Shown here piece after piece: positions 18,621 through 26,804 of a stretch of DNA of 64,000 bases (position 1 is its first letter; each line of letters opens with the position of its first letter). The position numbers and the translations under genes were made by a program. The notes beneath the pieces were generated by a model, which did no database searches, was not told the origin of the DNA, and was given only the letters and a program-made list of their open reading frames with translations. This DNA comes from Microvirga calopogonii (lineage in GTDB: Bacteria > Pseudomonadota > Alphaproteobacteria > Rhizobiales > Beijerinckiaceae): assembly GCF_003347665.1 (NCBI RefSeq), contig NZ_QDGA01000025.1, positions 1-64,000 on the forward strand, written 5' to 3'.

Positions 18621-18681
18621 TGCTGCGAGAGCCGTTGGTCGGCAACGGGTCCCGGCTTCCCGAGAGTGCACGGAAGGTCCC

Positions 18682-20058
18682 ATGCAGATCAGGATTATGC
18701 TTCAGATTGTCGGAAACGACGGTACCGTTGGCGACGCGGAGGAGATCGCATCCCTGACCAAGATCACCGAGCGGGCCGAAGATCTGGGCCTGTCCCTGAC
18801 CGAGAGCAAGACCCTGCTGGCAGCCGCTCAGCAGCGGATCGTCCTGGCTCAGGTGGACTGTTGGCTTGAGAACCACCGCCACTGCAAGGTCAGCTACCCG
18901 GTCACCTTTCGGACCTTGTTCGGCGATGTCCAGCTCAAGAGCCCACGCTACTACCTTCCCAAAGAGCGCCAGACCAAGGGTCCGGCGACGATCTCGCCGC
19001 TGACGCAGTTGCTCCCCGACCACATTGCGCCGGAGCGCCGGTACCTCGAGACCCGCTGGGCCTCGCTTGTGCCCTATGCGGCAGCCGCCGACCTCCTGGC
19101 TGACGTGCTTCCTGTCGGGAGTGGCGTCAACGCAACGACCGTACGTCAGCATGTGCTCCGCGCCGCAGAGCGGATAGAGGCCGATCTCGCTGAGCAGCGG
19201 ACCTCGTTTTCGGAGGGCGCAGACCCTCGCGATTGGGAGGATCTGCCGATCCCTGAGGGCCGTATGGTTATCGGCCTGGACGGCGGCTACATCCGGGACT
19301 GGCGCGACAGAAAGAAGAACTTTGAGCTGATCGTCGGCCGGTCCATGCCCGAGGATGGGGAGGCGCGGTATATCGGCTTCGTCCATGGCTATGATCGCAA
19401 GCCGCAGCGCCGCATCATCGATCACCTGCGCCGACAGGGCTTCCAGGCCAATCAGGATCTGACCTTCATCACAGATGGCGGGGAGGAGGTCCGCGCCCTT
19501 GCCGAGCGGGTCAGCCCGTGCAGCGAGCACGTCCTCGACTGGTTCCACATCACCATGCGGATCACGGTCCTGCGCCAGTTTGCCCAGGGACTGGTGCACC
19601 ATGACAAGGACGCCGGGATGGCGGCTCTGGATGAACTTCGCCGGATCGAGTGGTTCCTGTGGCACGGCAACACCTATCGGGCTCGCGAGACCATCGATGA
19701 TTTGCTGCTCGATCTCGAAGCTCTCGATAGTCGCTACCCCAACCGGCGCAAGTTCAGGACGGCCATGCGCGAGTTCCAGGTTTATATCACCAGCAATGAG
19801 GCCAGCCTGATCAACTACGGAGAACGCTACCGCTCCGGCGAGCGGATCTCCTCAGCTTTTGTCGAGGCGACGGTGAATGCGGTGATCAGCAAGCGCTTTG
19901 CCAAGAAGCAGCAGATGCAGTGGAGCCGGCGCGGAGCTCATCTGCTCCTGCAGACGCGATCCAAGACCCTGGATGGCTCGCTGCGTGCCACATTCGAGCA
20001 TTGGTACCCCGGTATGATGAACGACAATAACAGGGATCAGAGTCGAGCAGCCGCGTAA
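18682..20058 (+). CDS. ISKra4-family transposase
   Basis: 458 residues, full length for the family. Characteristic segments are FRTLFGDVQLKSPRYYLP near the N-terminus, the zinc-free middle MVIGLDGGYIRDW with the first catalytic Asp, FITDGGEEVRALAERV with the second Asp, LDWFHITMRITVLRQFAQGL, and the C-terminal FVEATVNAVISKRFAKKQQM with the Glu. No internal stop, so it is probably active. Its stop codon lies in the right inverted repeat. Confidence 0.92.
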   Translation: MQIRIMLQIVGNDGTVGDAEEIASLTKITERAEDLGLSLTESKTLLAAAQQRIVLAQVDCWLENHRHCKVSYPVTFRTLFGDVQLKSPRYYLPKERQTKGPATISPLTQLLPDHIAPERRYLETRWASLVPYAAAADLLADVLPVGSGVNATTVRQHVLRAAERIEADLAEQRTSFSEGADPRDWEDLPIPEGRMVIGLDGGYIRDWRDRKKNFELIVGRSMPEDGEARYIGFVHGYDRKPQRRIIDHLRRQGFQANQDLTFITDGGEEVRALAERVSPCSEHVLDWFHITMRITVLRQFAQGLVHHDKDAGMAALDELRRIEWFLWHGNTYRARETIDDLLLDLEALDSRYPNRRKFRTAMREFQVYITSNEASLINYGERYRSGERISSAFVEATVNAVISKRFAKKQQMQWSRRGAHLLLQTRSKTLDGSLRATFEHWYPGMMNDNNRDQSRAAA

Positions 20059-20228
20059 CTGCCCCACAACTCGTCATGCTCTCCAGGCTCCCCGTGATCA
20101 GATGGGGTGCCATCTTCTGGAACAGGATCAAGCTCTGGGAGCTCAGGCAAGGGAGCCGGCTCCGGCAATATAGGATCGTCTGGTTTCGGATCCCGCGGAT
20201 CTGGACTGCCAACCATTTCAAGCTCCAT
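20037..20228 (-). CDS. Acidic proline-rich small protein, 3' end supplied by the IS
   Basis: 63 residues rich in Pro, Glu and Asp (DPRDPKPDDPILPEPAPLPE). ATG 20228 follows TTAAGG. The last residues (WGSYAAARL) are encoded by the ISKra4 right end, so the original C-terminus was probably removed by the insertion. Such proline/acid-rich short proteins are frequent and of unknown role in this group. It could also be a chance frame. Confidence 0.35.
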   Translation of the reverse strand: MELEMVGSPDPRDPKPDDPILPEPAPLPELPELDPVPEDGTPSDHGEPGEHDELWGSYAAARL

Positions 20229-20298
20229 GCACGGCATCCTTAAGGGAAACGCTCACACGGGTACTGGTTCCCCGGCACCAGGAAGAACATTGCGGACT

Positions 20299-20328
20299 TC
20301 GGCAAAGACGCAGGCGCGCCCTATAATC
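20299..20328 (+). promoter_or_regulatory. Sigma-70-type promoter
   Basis: TTCGGC at 20299-20304 and a perfect TATAAT at 20323-20328, spaced 18 bases, 28 bases before the ATG at 20356. Confidence 0.5.
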
Positions 20329-20355
20329 TAGCTATCGACCGATAGGAGGCTCTTC

Positions 20356-20580
20356 ATGCACATCATCGGCGCCTTTGAGCTGGACATCAGTACCAGCACA
20401 TCAGACGACCCGGCATGTGCCAGGATTGCTCTACAGAAGGCAACATTCGACCCAAGTGGGCGGGTGTTCGTCACTGCTAAATGCTTGTCCCTCGAGGAAC
20501 TGGAAGGGCAGATAAACGTCCTCCAAAACGAGTTAAACGAGATCCGCAAAAGAGCCCGCCGAGAGTTCCAAGTCCCCTAA
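20356..20580 (+). CDS. Hypothetical small protein
   Basis: 74 residues with GATAGGAGG ahead of the ATG and a TATAAT promoter. The first half is polar and Ser/Thr-rich (LDISTSTSDDPACAR). The second half forms a coiled-coil-like helix (LEELEGQINVLQNELNEIRK), which suggests dimerisation. No family recognised. It is a single-gene unit. Confidence 0.65.
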   Translation: MHIIGAFELDISTSTSDDPACARIALQKATFDPSGRVFVTAKCLSLEELEGQINVLQNELNEIRKRARREFQVP

Positions 20581-20807
20581 AGCCGTGGCTCTCTTCTATC
20601 CCTCGGCTATTCATTGTCCACTACTTCCATGGACAAGAAGGAACTGAGAATGAGAAGGGCAATCCCGATCCATGTCAGAAACGGCCTATAAGGCTAGGGA
20701 GCCCGCCAGCTCTGCAACGCTGTAGGCAACCTGACAGTGTTGGGTCGTGTAAATCAGGCAGAGCCATTCCTCTCGGGATCAGAACAAGAGCTGTTCCTTT
20801 TGACACC
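20581..20807. other. Gene-free spacer
   Basis: No frame with a ribosome site is seen. A small inverted repeat (TGTCCA...TGGACA near 20617-20637) is the only structure noticed. Confidence 0.4.
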
Positions 20808-21117
20808 CGGCATTATAAACCAAAGACAGCTTTTCCTTGGAAGCCATGGCTTTACGCGAGGTCCTGTCCTCGTGGTCGGTGGTAGCGAGCATCACTACCA
20901 TGTCGGACATGGTTAGGGCGTTCCAAGATAAGATCATTGCTGACATCTGCTTGCGGCGATGGTCTGACGTAAGGCGGATTTGCCTGACTTTTAGCTATTG
21001 CCGCTCCATCGCACCGCCGGTGCGTCTCTTCAGGCGGTTGGGCAGGAAATGCGCCGAACTAACGTCCGAAAAATCAATCCTGTCTCCAGGATTGCTGTGT
21101 TTGGTTTATAATGCCGG
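20808..21117. repeat. ~310-bp element with 23-bp terminal inverted repeats (MITE-like)
   Basis: The left end CCGGCATTATAAACCAAAGA continues CAG and is matched, inverted, at 21095-21117 with one mismatch. Between them there is no credible gene. A perfect internal hairpin (CAATCCTG, TCTC, CAGGATTG) lies beside the right end. The AT-rich ends differ from the GC-rich surroundings, which fits a small non-autonomous transposon. Confidence 0.6.
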
Positions 21118-21269
21118 TGCGGTTTATTGCACAAACCTCGCGCGCTCTCCTAGATGTCCCTGAGGGTATGGAGGAAGAGATCATCCAGGGTCTTCTCTTT
21201 GGCGGCCATAACCAGTCCTTTTCATCGTTAGTTGGAAGAAGGGCGAGCTTTGCCCTTCTTCGTTCGTCG

Positions 21270-22196
21270 TTATCGCGACGCCTTGTAGAGCTTGGTGGCG
21301 ATCTCGAACATCTCCTCGGGCGCATAATCCGGGGTGAAGGCCGACGGGACACCCGTGAGCTGATGGATCTTGCCACCGTCTGGCATGCCATCCACCACGG
21401 TCAACTCGCCCGGAGGATCGTCGGGCAGGGCAACCTCGCCGTTGCCCCAGATGCCCGCCATCTCCTTGTAGTCGTCCGGGCTGAAGGTGTAGAGCCGTCG
21501 GTGCGAGCCTTCGTCGAGATACTTCTGACATTCCGGGATGTTGCCGAGCGGGATGTTCGGCGTCGGCAGCATCTTCTCAATCTCGACGCCCGTGATCTTC
21601 TTCAGTGCCAAGGCATAGGCATGGGCGTGGACGGAGCCGCGGACGAGGAGATATCCGCAGACTTCGCGGCCTGTGGGGTCTGTCAGAGTTTCATAGACGC
21701 GCAGCTTGTGCAGCCTTGCGCCACACTCGAGGTGAAAGTTGTGCAGGAGATCCAGCACCACGTTTCCCGTCGTGGTGATGAAGTCGTTGTTCCAAGACTG
21801 GCCGTTGCTGTTCACGGGCATGGCGCCACCGCCGCCTGAGAGAAAGGCTGCGGCCAGGCGGATGTCCTTCATGTCCTCGAAGGGAGCGCCCGAGATGTCG
21901 GCGCCGCCGGCTTCATCGTCGTTGGCGTCATCCGGCCCGTTGTTGAGCATCGCGACACCGTTGCTGACCAGCTCCACATGGCCAAGCTCTTCCGCCGTGA
22001 TGGCGGCGACCAGGCTGTAGAAGGGCCGCAGCTTACTCTTGCTGCGGAAGTTGAAGCTCTGGAACATGTAGTTCCCCAGCGTGGACATCTCGCCGTACTT
22101 GCCGCCCAGGAGTTCCTGGAGGGCTGCGGCGGCGTTCGGGTCCTGCCGCTTGGGCGCAGGCAGATCGACTTGCAGCTTATCGACGCGCAAGAACAT
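21270..22196 (-). CDS. Manganese catalase
   Basis: 308 residues. It converts hydrogen peroxide to water and oxygen at a di-manganese centre in a ferritin-like bundle. Ligand-bearing segments are GEMSTLGNYMFQSFNF (Glu), AITAEELGHVELV (Glu and His), FHLECGARLHKLRVYE (Glu) and RGSVHAHAYAL (His). ATG 22196 has GGAGAG upstream; a longer in-frame extension lacks one. A perfect GGAAC-N16-CGTT promoter lies 34 bases upstream, so EcfG control is likely. As the KatG copy in this window is truncated, this is the only apparently working catalase here. Confidence 0.93.
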   Translation of the reverse strand: MFLRVDKLQVDLPAPKRQDPNAAAALQELLGGKYGEMSTLGNYMFQSFNFRSKSKLRPFYSLVAAITAEELGHVELVSNGVAMLNNGPDDANDDEAGGADISGAPFEDMKDIRLAAAFLSGGGGAMPVNSNGQSWNNDFITTTGNVVLDLLHNFHLECGARLHKLRVYETLTDPTGREVCGYLLVRGSVHAHAYALALKKITGVEIEKMLPTPNIPLGNIPECQKYLDEGSHRRLYTFSPDDYKEMAGIWGNGEVALPDDPPGELTVVDGMPDGGKIHQLTGVPSAFTPDYAPEEMFEIATKLYKASR

Positions 22197-22229
22197 TCGG
22201 GCTCTCCAGTATGACGGGGTACCGGGGCC

Positions 22230-22254
22230 AACGGGGGAGCGGTGCGTAGGTTCC
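22230..22254 (-). promoter_or_regulatory. EcfG-type promoter GGAAC-N16-CGTT
   Basis: On the minus strand GGAAC (22254-22250), exactly 16 bases, then CGTT (22233-22230), matching the alphaproteobacterial general-stress consensus in every position. The Mn catalase ATG is 34 bases downstream. Confidence 0.8.
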
Positions 22255-22458
22255 AGGATTAGGCCGCCAAGCGAGGACGGCTGAGGCTTGGGAATGCTGT
22301 CGCCCCTCCTGTTAATCATGCGCTCACCATGTTTTGCGGAAGAGGCTCGACGGAGGCGCAAACCGTTGCGGAGCCAGGAACTGCCCGGCTCACCCCGGAC
22401 TTTTCAACACATGCCGGCCTGGATAGTGGCCAGCGTCTTTCCCAACCGAGGTTGTCAC

Positions 22459-22782
22459 ATGCGGCTTGCTTTCGCAGTTCTTGCGACGTCTCTCGTCGCG
22501 TCTTCATCCGCCTTCGCTCAGGTTCCAGCCGAGGTCGAGGCGTGTCGGTTGTCAGGCTTGGCCGCGATCAAAGAGCGCTCACCGTCGCTCGACCAGATCA
22601 CGCTCGACATGGAATCGCTGGCCGTCTCCAAGGCCAACACCAAGGTCGGCGATACACCAATCAAGATGGTGGTCCTGGGCGACGCGTATCTCCAGCGTGA
22701 CAAGACCGACAAGCCCAACCGCTTTGTCTGTCTCCTCAGCGACAAGGGCAAGGTTGTGCTGACCTTCTTCACCGAGCAGTAG
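22459..22782 (+). CDS. Exported hypothetical protein
   Basis: 107 residues with a textbook signal peptide (LAFAVLATSLVASSSAFAQ, cleavage AFA-Q). The mature region VEACRLSGLAAIKERSPSL and RFVCLLSDKGKVVLTFFTEQ carries two Cys that could pair. ATG 22459 follows CCGAGGTTGTCAC. Probably periplasmic; family not recognised. It is transcribed toward the L,D-transpeptidase locus 33 bases downstream, and the two may form an envelope operon. Confidence 0.7.
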   Translation: MRLAFAVLATSLVASSSAFAQVPAEVEACRLSGLAAIKERSPSLDQITLDMESLAVSKANTKVGDTPIKMVVLGDAYLQRDKTDKPNRFVCLLSDKGKVVLTFFTEQ

Positions 22783-22815
22783 CCCATCCGTTCTTGTATC
22801 GTCTGGAGTGAGCCC

Positions 22816-23546
22816 ATGTCCACGATCTCGCGCCGCTCGTTGCTTTCGCTCGGCCGCTCGGCCTTGCGGCCGGCTCCGTTTCCCTTGCCGGGTGCTCGGG
22901 ATTCTCCACGGGTGGTCAGCTCTTCGGCGGATTGCTCGATGCTTCCGGCTCACGCCGAAGCCTCAGCGGCCTTACCATCAGCAAGCCCAACTATTCGGTC
23001 GTCTACGCAAGCTATCCCGGCGAGCCTGCTCCAGTGAACGAGTTCAACTATGCCCAGGTAAACCCGACTTACTTGAGACAGCAGGTGGAATACCTCGGGA
23101 CGGAGGAGCCCGGCACCGTGGTCGTCGATCCGGCCTCGCGTCACCTCTATTTTGTCGAAGCCCCAGGACAAGCGACCCGTTACGGCGTTGGCGTCGGTCG
23201 TGAGGGCTTCGGCTGGTCGGGGTCCGCAAAAATCAACATGCGGCGCAGCTGGCCGGATTGGGTGCCGCCGAAGGAAATGGTCGCCCGTGATCCGGAGATC
23301 CGCTCGCAACTTGTGGCAACGTCACGCGGGCGGGGTGTTCCAGGAGGCCCGACAAGCCCGCTTGGGGCGAGGGCGATGTATCTCTTTGCAGACGGCGGGG
23401 ACACCAGCTATCGCATCCACGGTACGACTGAGCCTGAGACGATCGGCACCAACGTGTCGTCCGGCTGCATCCGCATGGTCAACCAGGATGTAATCCACCT
23501 CTATCAGCGCGCGTCTGAGGGAACCCAGGTCATCGTCTTGTCGTGA
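22816..23546 (+). pseudogene. L,D-transpeptidase (YkuD) lipoprotein with frameshift in the signal peptide
   Basis: The catalytic domain is intact: HGTTEPETIGTNVSSGCIRM holds the His and the nucleophilic Cys of the YkuD fold, which forms 3-3 cross-links in peptidoglycan or links lipoprotein to it. The N-terminus is split. ATG 22816 begins MSTISRRSLLSLG in one frame, while the rest of the signal, GLAAGSVSLAGCSGFSTGG with lipobox LAGC, is in another frame joined to the enzyme. One indel near 22855 would restore a ~240-residue lipoprotein. It is either a true mutation, which would block export, or a sequencing error. Confidence 0.8.
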
Positions 23547-23588
23547 CGGTGCCGATCGCTGTGACGCATGGCAGAGGAGTGAAAGCCG

Positions 23589-23774
23589 TTGAGCGAAAAG
23601 ACAGAACATTGGCGATACCCTCGTCTCTCAGACCGCGATCTCCTGCTCTGCATAGGTCGGGACCTAAAGCAAATCTATGAGGATACCTTGCGACAGTCCC
23701 TGCCAGGCGACATCGAGGCCCTGCTGCAGAAGATTGAGAAGGCGGAACTTGAGCGAACAGTGCGGGAGCAGTGA
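23589..23774 (+). CDS. NepR-like small protein
   Basis: 61 residues from a TTG preceded by AGAGGAGTGAAAGCCG. The core IGRDLKQIYEDTLRQSLPGD followed by IEALLQKIE fits the NepR pattern (IG-x2-L-x2-Y-x6-P-x2-(F/I)-x2-LL-x2-(L/I)). NepR binds EcfG sigma factors and is removed by phosphorylated PhyR. Here it would be a free anti-sigma paralogue beside two sigma fusions in the same window. It follows the L,D-transpeptidase on the same strand. The match is short, so another small helical family is possible. Confidence 0.5.
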   Translation: MSEKTEHWRYPRLSDRDLLLCIGRDLKQIYEDTLRQSLPGDIEALLQKIEKAELERTVREQ

Positions 23775-23821
23775 ACTGCTTGGCCCGCAGTAGAGAGAGC
23801 CTGCCCGTCACACCTGCTTCA

Positions 23822-24375
23822 TCATTGGGCGAGGGCTGCGGCGGCGAGGACGTTTGCCGTCGCGGCAAATTCCGCCGTGTTATCGAAGATGCACCAAGTC
23901 CGCGTACCCTCCGTCTCACGCCTTCTGAGTTCCCGAGCGATCCGGGTGATGTCCTCGTCGCAGTGGGATGAATAGTACATCTGCGGCGAGCCATACAGGC
24001 GATAGTACGCAAGTCCGTGCCATCCGCCCGGCTGCTTCGCATCCGGGTGCGGCTGAGGGTCGGCTGCGACCCGCGCGACCTGACGCTCTATGAAGAATTC
24101 GTCGACGTCAGCCATAAACCACGTTGCGTGCCGGAGCTCGCAGACGAAATCGCCGCCAAAGGAATCGTGGAGAGTCCGGAAGAACGCTTCGGCTGCATCA
24201 GGGTCGAATTTAGACTTGGGGGAAGCTGGATGAGGACTGGTCCGAGCTTGTCACCCAATTCGGTGATTTCGCCCAGGAACCGCTGCAAGGGTTCCGGGAC
24301 ATCGCCCGCCCAGCGCTGGTAGGTCGATGAGCGATGAGGCCGATAGAAGGACGAGTTGATTTCGACACCGTCATC
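23822..24375 (-). pseudogene. DUF72 (YecE-like) protein, frameshifted and 5'-truncated
   Basis: The pieces VEINSSFYRPHRSSTYQRWA, RFLGEITELGDKLGPVLIQL, DPDAAEAFFRTLHDSFGGDF and WHGLAYYRLYGSPQMYY follow the order of DUF72 TIM-barrel proteins. They lie in two frames joined by a one-base deletion near 24212, and the first ~35 residues of the family are missing at the right end. Function of DUF72 is unknown. It overlaps nothing essential and is a clear relic. Confidence 0.8.
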
Positions 24376-24389
24376 GAGGAGTATGCCGT

Positions 24390-24872
24390 TTGACCACTCT
24401 CAAGGAGTTCGAGACCGCATTGCGGGAGCAGGGCATGAACATGGCCCTCGCCATCCTGGAGAAGCTCAAGGAGCGTGATCGGGCCAATCGGACGGTCAGG
24501 GTCGGGCGGCGGATTGCCGGCAAGAAGATGACGCCTGAGTTGGCGAGGCGGATCATCGAGCTCAACCAGACCACTGAGATGACCCAGCAGGAAATTGCGT
24601 TTCAGCTGGGCGTCAACCAGGGCCGCGTGAACGAAGTTCTCAAGCACGGAAAATGGCTGCAGGACGATCCGAAGTCCGAGGAAGCGGTGTCGCGCGACCG
24701 GGCCAAGGCCCGCATGGAAAAGGCACGGGCCGAGAGCGTTCCTGTGAACATGCATAAGAGTGTGGCTCCACCAGAGGAGGCCGCACGTCGCCCAAAGCCA
24801 AGACCACGAAATGCGGCGCAGCTCTCCATTGAGGACTTCCTGAGTTCGCCGCCCAGGTCCGAACAGAGATAG
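24390..24872 (+). CDS. Helix-turn-helix protein of unknown role
   Basis: 160 residues from a TTG with CGAGGAG eight bases upstream. Residues ~48-85 (MTPELARRIIELNQTTEMTQ, then QEIAFQLGVNQGRVNEVLKH) form a helix-turn-helix of the kind in small phage-type regulators. The C-terminal half is basic and disordered, ending LSIEDFLSSPPRSEQR. It may bind DNA, but the target is unknown. Its first bases lie against the broken edge of the DUF72 relic, which suggests a rearrangement there. Confidence 0.6.
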   Translation: MTTLKEFETALREQGMNMALAILEKLKERDRANRTVRVGRRIAGKKMTPELARRIIELNQTTEMTQQEIAFQLGVNQGRVNEVLKHGKWLQDDPKSEEAVSRDRAKARMEKARAESVPVNMHKSVAPPEEAARRPKPRPRNAAQLSIEDFLSSPPRSEQR

Positions 24873-24967
24873 GCACAGCGGCGCCGGGATCGCCGGTGGC
24901 GTGATTTCAAAGGGGCAGGATCTTTGGGTCCTGCTCTTGTTGTTTCTGTGGGGCCCAGAAACGCAGA

Positions 24968-24987
24968 AGCCCGCCGGAGGGCGGGCT
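24968..24987 (-). terminator. Hairpin downstream of the DUF1127 gene
   Basis: AGCCCGCC, loop of four, GGCGGGCT, followed on the minus strand by TCTGCGTTTCT. A strong stem with a moderate T-tract, 27 bases beyond the DUF1127 stop. It could also end the convergent gene from the left. Confidence 0.55.
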
Positions 24988-25014
24988 CGACATCTCTGAC
25001 GAAGCTGAAGCGGG

Positions 25015-25173
25015 TTAGGCAGCAGCGGCAGAATTGCGCGCGATGGAGTCAATGTCGTACCGCACGATGCCAAGGTCGTTGAGCTCACGATCGCTGAGAT
25101 GCGACAGCTCACGAACCGTCTTGCGGTAACGCAGATACGCGCGGATTTGGGAGAGAATGTAGGTTACGAACAT
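25015..25173 (-). CDS. DUF1127 small protein
   Basis: 52 residues starting MFVTYILSQIRAYLRYRKTV, then RELSHLSDRELNDLGIVRYD, the arginine-rich DUF1127 signature. These small proteins act in alphaproteobacteria in RNA turnover and phosphate or stress adaptation. GAAGG precedes the ATG. The gene stands alone with a hairpin after it. A CCTCGATGGTCGAGG palindrome lies about 20 bases upstream of the start and may be regulatory. Confidence 0.88.
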   Translation of the reverse strand: MFVTYILSQIRAYLRYRKTVRELSHLSDRELNDLGIVRYDIDSIARNSAAAA

Positions 25174-25742
25174 GCTATGCCTTCAGGTACTAACTGCCTC
25201 GACCATCGAGGTTTTTTCCATTGTCTGTGATGAGAATGATATGGGGTTGAGACGCCCAAATTAGCAGTCGACGCTATGTAGGGAAGTTATGCTCTAAGTG
25301 CATATCGAGCCTAGCCGTATTAGGACGTGAGGGGATCCTAAGCTGCCGAATTCGTCTGGCCCGGATCCTTGTTGGGCCTGGAACAAGAGCTGCAGATCTT
25401 GCGGTGAGCCGATCCACGCGGATCGCCGTCTCCAAGAGGTCTGACGGTCGTAGTAGGGTCCGAGATGATGAAGAAAGGGCCTCCCCACCCGCCATTGCCA
25501 AGTAGGTGAGGAGGCCTCCTAGTCCTGAAGGCCGAAGATGTGAACGGCCCTCATCGGGCTAATGATCTGCCTCGCGCAGGGTTTCAGCTTAACCCTATGA
25601 AGCGGTGCCTCGATGAAGTGACCCGGCGGAGGCAGCATCTCCGGGCACCCGGAGACGCTTCTGAGCGACCGCAGCGGAGCGCTTTCTCCTTTCGCGAATT
25701 ATCTTCAACGCGGAGTTTGTGCGCACGGGGTAGGTGACCGCC
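25174..25742. other. Gene-free region with one long hairpin
   Basis: No convincing frame is seen. At 25478-25516 the words GGCCTCCCCACC and GGTGAGGAGGCC form a 12-bp inverted repeat with one mismatch and a 15-base loop, followed on the minus strand by CTTTCTTC. The right arm overlaps the perfect palindrome AGGAGGCCTCCT (25509-25520). Confidence 0.45.
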
Positions 25743-26033
25743 ATGGAGACAGACGCCGACAGGCGTGAGGCAGCGCGAAAGGCAGGTGAGACGTACGGCA
25801 CGATGGCCGCGGACCTGAGCCTGATGCACGTCGGCTCGGCCTCCGGTGAGGAGGCCATGGAGCAGCACATCCTCGACCTGGCCCGCAACATCCGAGAGCA
25901 GGCGCTACAGCGGGCCAACGATGATCTTGGCGAGGCTCTTGCGCTCGTCTGGAAGGAGGCCGCACTCAAAGCCGCTCAGGAACGGCTTGAGGCGTTCGGT
26001 GCACCTGGAGAGACCACGCAGCCGGAGGGCTGA
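25743..26033 (+). CDS. Hypothetical helical protein
   Basis: 96 residues. ATG 25743 is preferred over GTG 25734 because TAGGTGACC sits at the right distance. The sequence is almost all helix-forming (MEQHILDLARNIREQALQRA, EALALVWKEAALKAAQERLE) with no membrane segment. Cytoplasmic and probably oligomeric. Family unknown. Confidence 0.6.
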   Translation: METDADRREAARKAGETYGTMAADLSLMHVGSASGEEAMEQHILDLARNIREQALQRANDDLGEALALVWKEAALKAAQERLEAFGAPGETTQPEG

Positions 26034-26219
26034 CGGACGCGGCCATTGCGTTTTCCGGGCTGCCCAGCTCCTGCAGGCAGGGGTGGTTAACCTCTAGTTA
26101 ACCCTGTTGGCCGGCCATGATCCCAGCAGGCCGATCACAGCACATTCGCGGGTCTGATTTCCGAACAACCTTTCCGTTTCCAATGGCGTCTTCGCGCGCT
26201 CCGTCCAGGGTATTTCCTC

Positions 26220-26345
26220 ATGAGCCGACAGACTCTCGTTCTGCTTGTATCCGGTGATCGGTTGGCCGGAATGACAATCGCCAGCAGCCTGGTCGGCTAC
26301 GGCTATGAAGTGCTCCTAAGTGGCTCATTAAGCGATGCACGAACC
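26220..26345 (+). pseudogene. Receiver-domain N-terminal fragment
   Basis: Reads LVLLVSGDRLAGMTIASSLV followed by GYGYEVLLSGSLSDA, the first beta-alpha-beta of a CheY-like receiver. The acidic pair is replaced by SGD and the phospho-acceptor strand is missing. After ~40 codons the frame enters sequence antisense to the gene at 26376. A remnant. Confidence 0.4.
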
Positions 26346-26375
26346 GGCTCTTGGAAGGGCGTGCCCTTCTGGCAA

Positions 26376-26786
26376 TCAGCGTTGATAAGTCTTCATGAAT
26401 TCTGCCGTGAGCGTTCGCTCCAGCTCCCATGTCAGAGGTGTCGGGTTGGCTCTGTTCCAGGCCCGCTGACCCTGCTGGACGAAGCGTTTCCGTTTGCGCT
26501 TGATCTCTGTTGGAAGGTGAGAGGCCAAAGGAGCAAAGCTTCTGCGCAATTGAACCTCTGTCCTCTTTCTGGACGGGAGGGCCGCCTCCGCCGCTTCAGC
26601 CGCGGCGATATCATCTGGCGTGGGATCGGGATGGCGTGCGTACGCATCCTCTTCTAACTGGCTGAAAGTTCTATGCTGGGCCGCATCGTACTCCCGTAAG
26701 CCGGGAGTGTGCTCGAGGAGGTAGGCCTCAAGAGCTTCATCCCGATCCACCTGCTTATCTCGAACCAAATGGGTCTGTTTTGGCAT
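26376..26786 (-). CDS. Hypothetical basic/acidic helical protein
   Basis: 136 residues, starting MPKQTHLVRDKQVDRDEALE. Helical, highly charged, no signal or membrane segment. It has an acidic middle (DPTPDDIAAAEAAEAAL) and a basic end with PTEIKRKRKRFVQQGQRAWN. I do not recognise it. It lies 18 bases after the small gene at 26805 on the same strand, so they may be one operon. Codon bias is consistent with coding. Confidence 0.55.
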   Translation of the reverse strand: MPKQTHLVRDKQVDRDEALEAYLLEHTPGLREYDAAQHRTFSQLEEDAYARHPDPTPDDIAAAEAAEAALPSRKRTEVQLRRSFAPLASHLPTEIKRKRKRFVQQGQRAWNRANPTPLTWELERTLTAEFMKTYQR

Positions 26787-26804
26787 TGCCGAGGCTCCCT
26801 GGTC

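Larger units (their letters stand above)
17832..20083 (+). mobile_element. ISKra4-family insertion sequence with passenger gene
   Basis: A 2.25-kb element bounded by imperfect inverted repeats. The left end reads GAGAGCATGAGGAAGTGTGG (17832 onward) and the right end, read inwards, GAGAGCATGACGAGTTGTGG (from 20083); both continue GGCAG. It holds a pRiA4b ORF-3-like gene and an ISKra4-type transposase, both on the plus strand. No obvious target duplication. On the right it joins a proline-rich frame on the minus strand, which it may have truncated. Confidence 0.8.
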
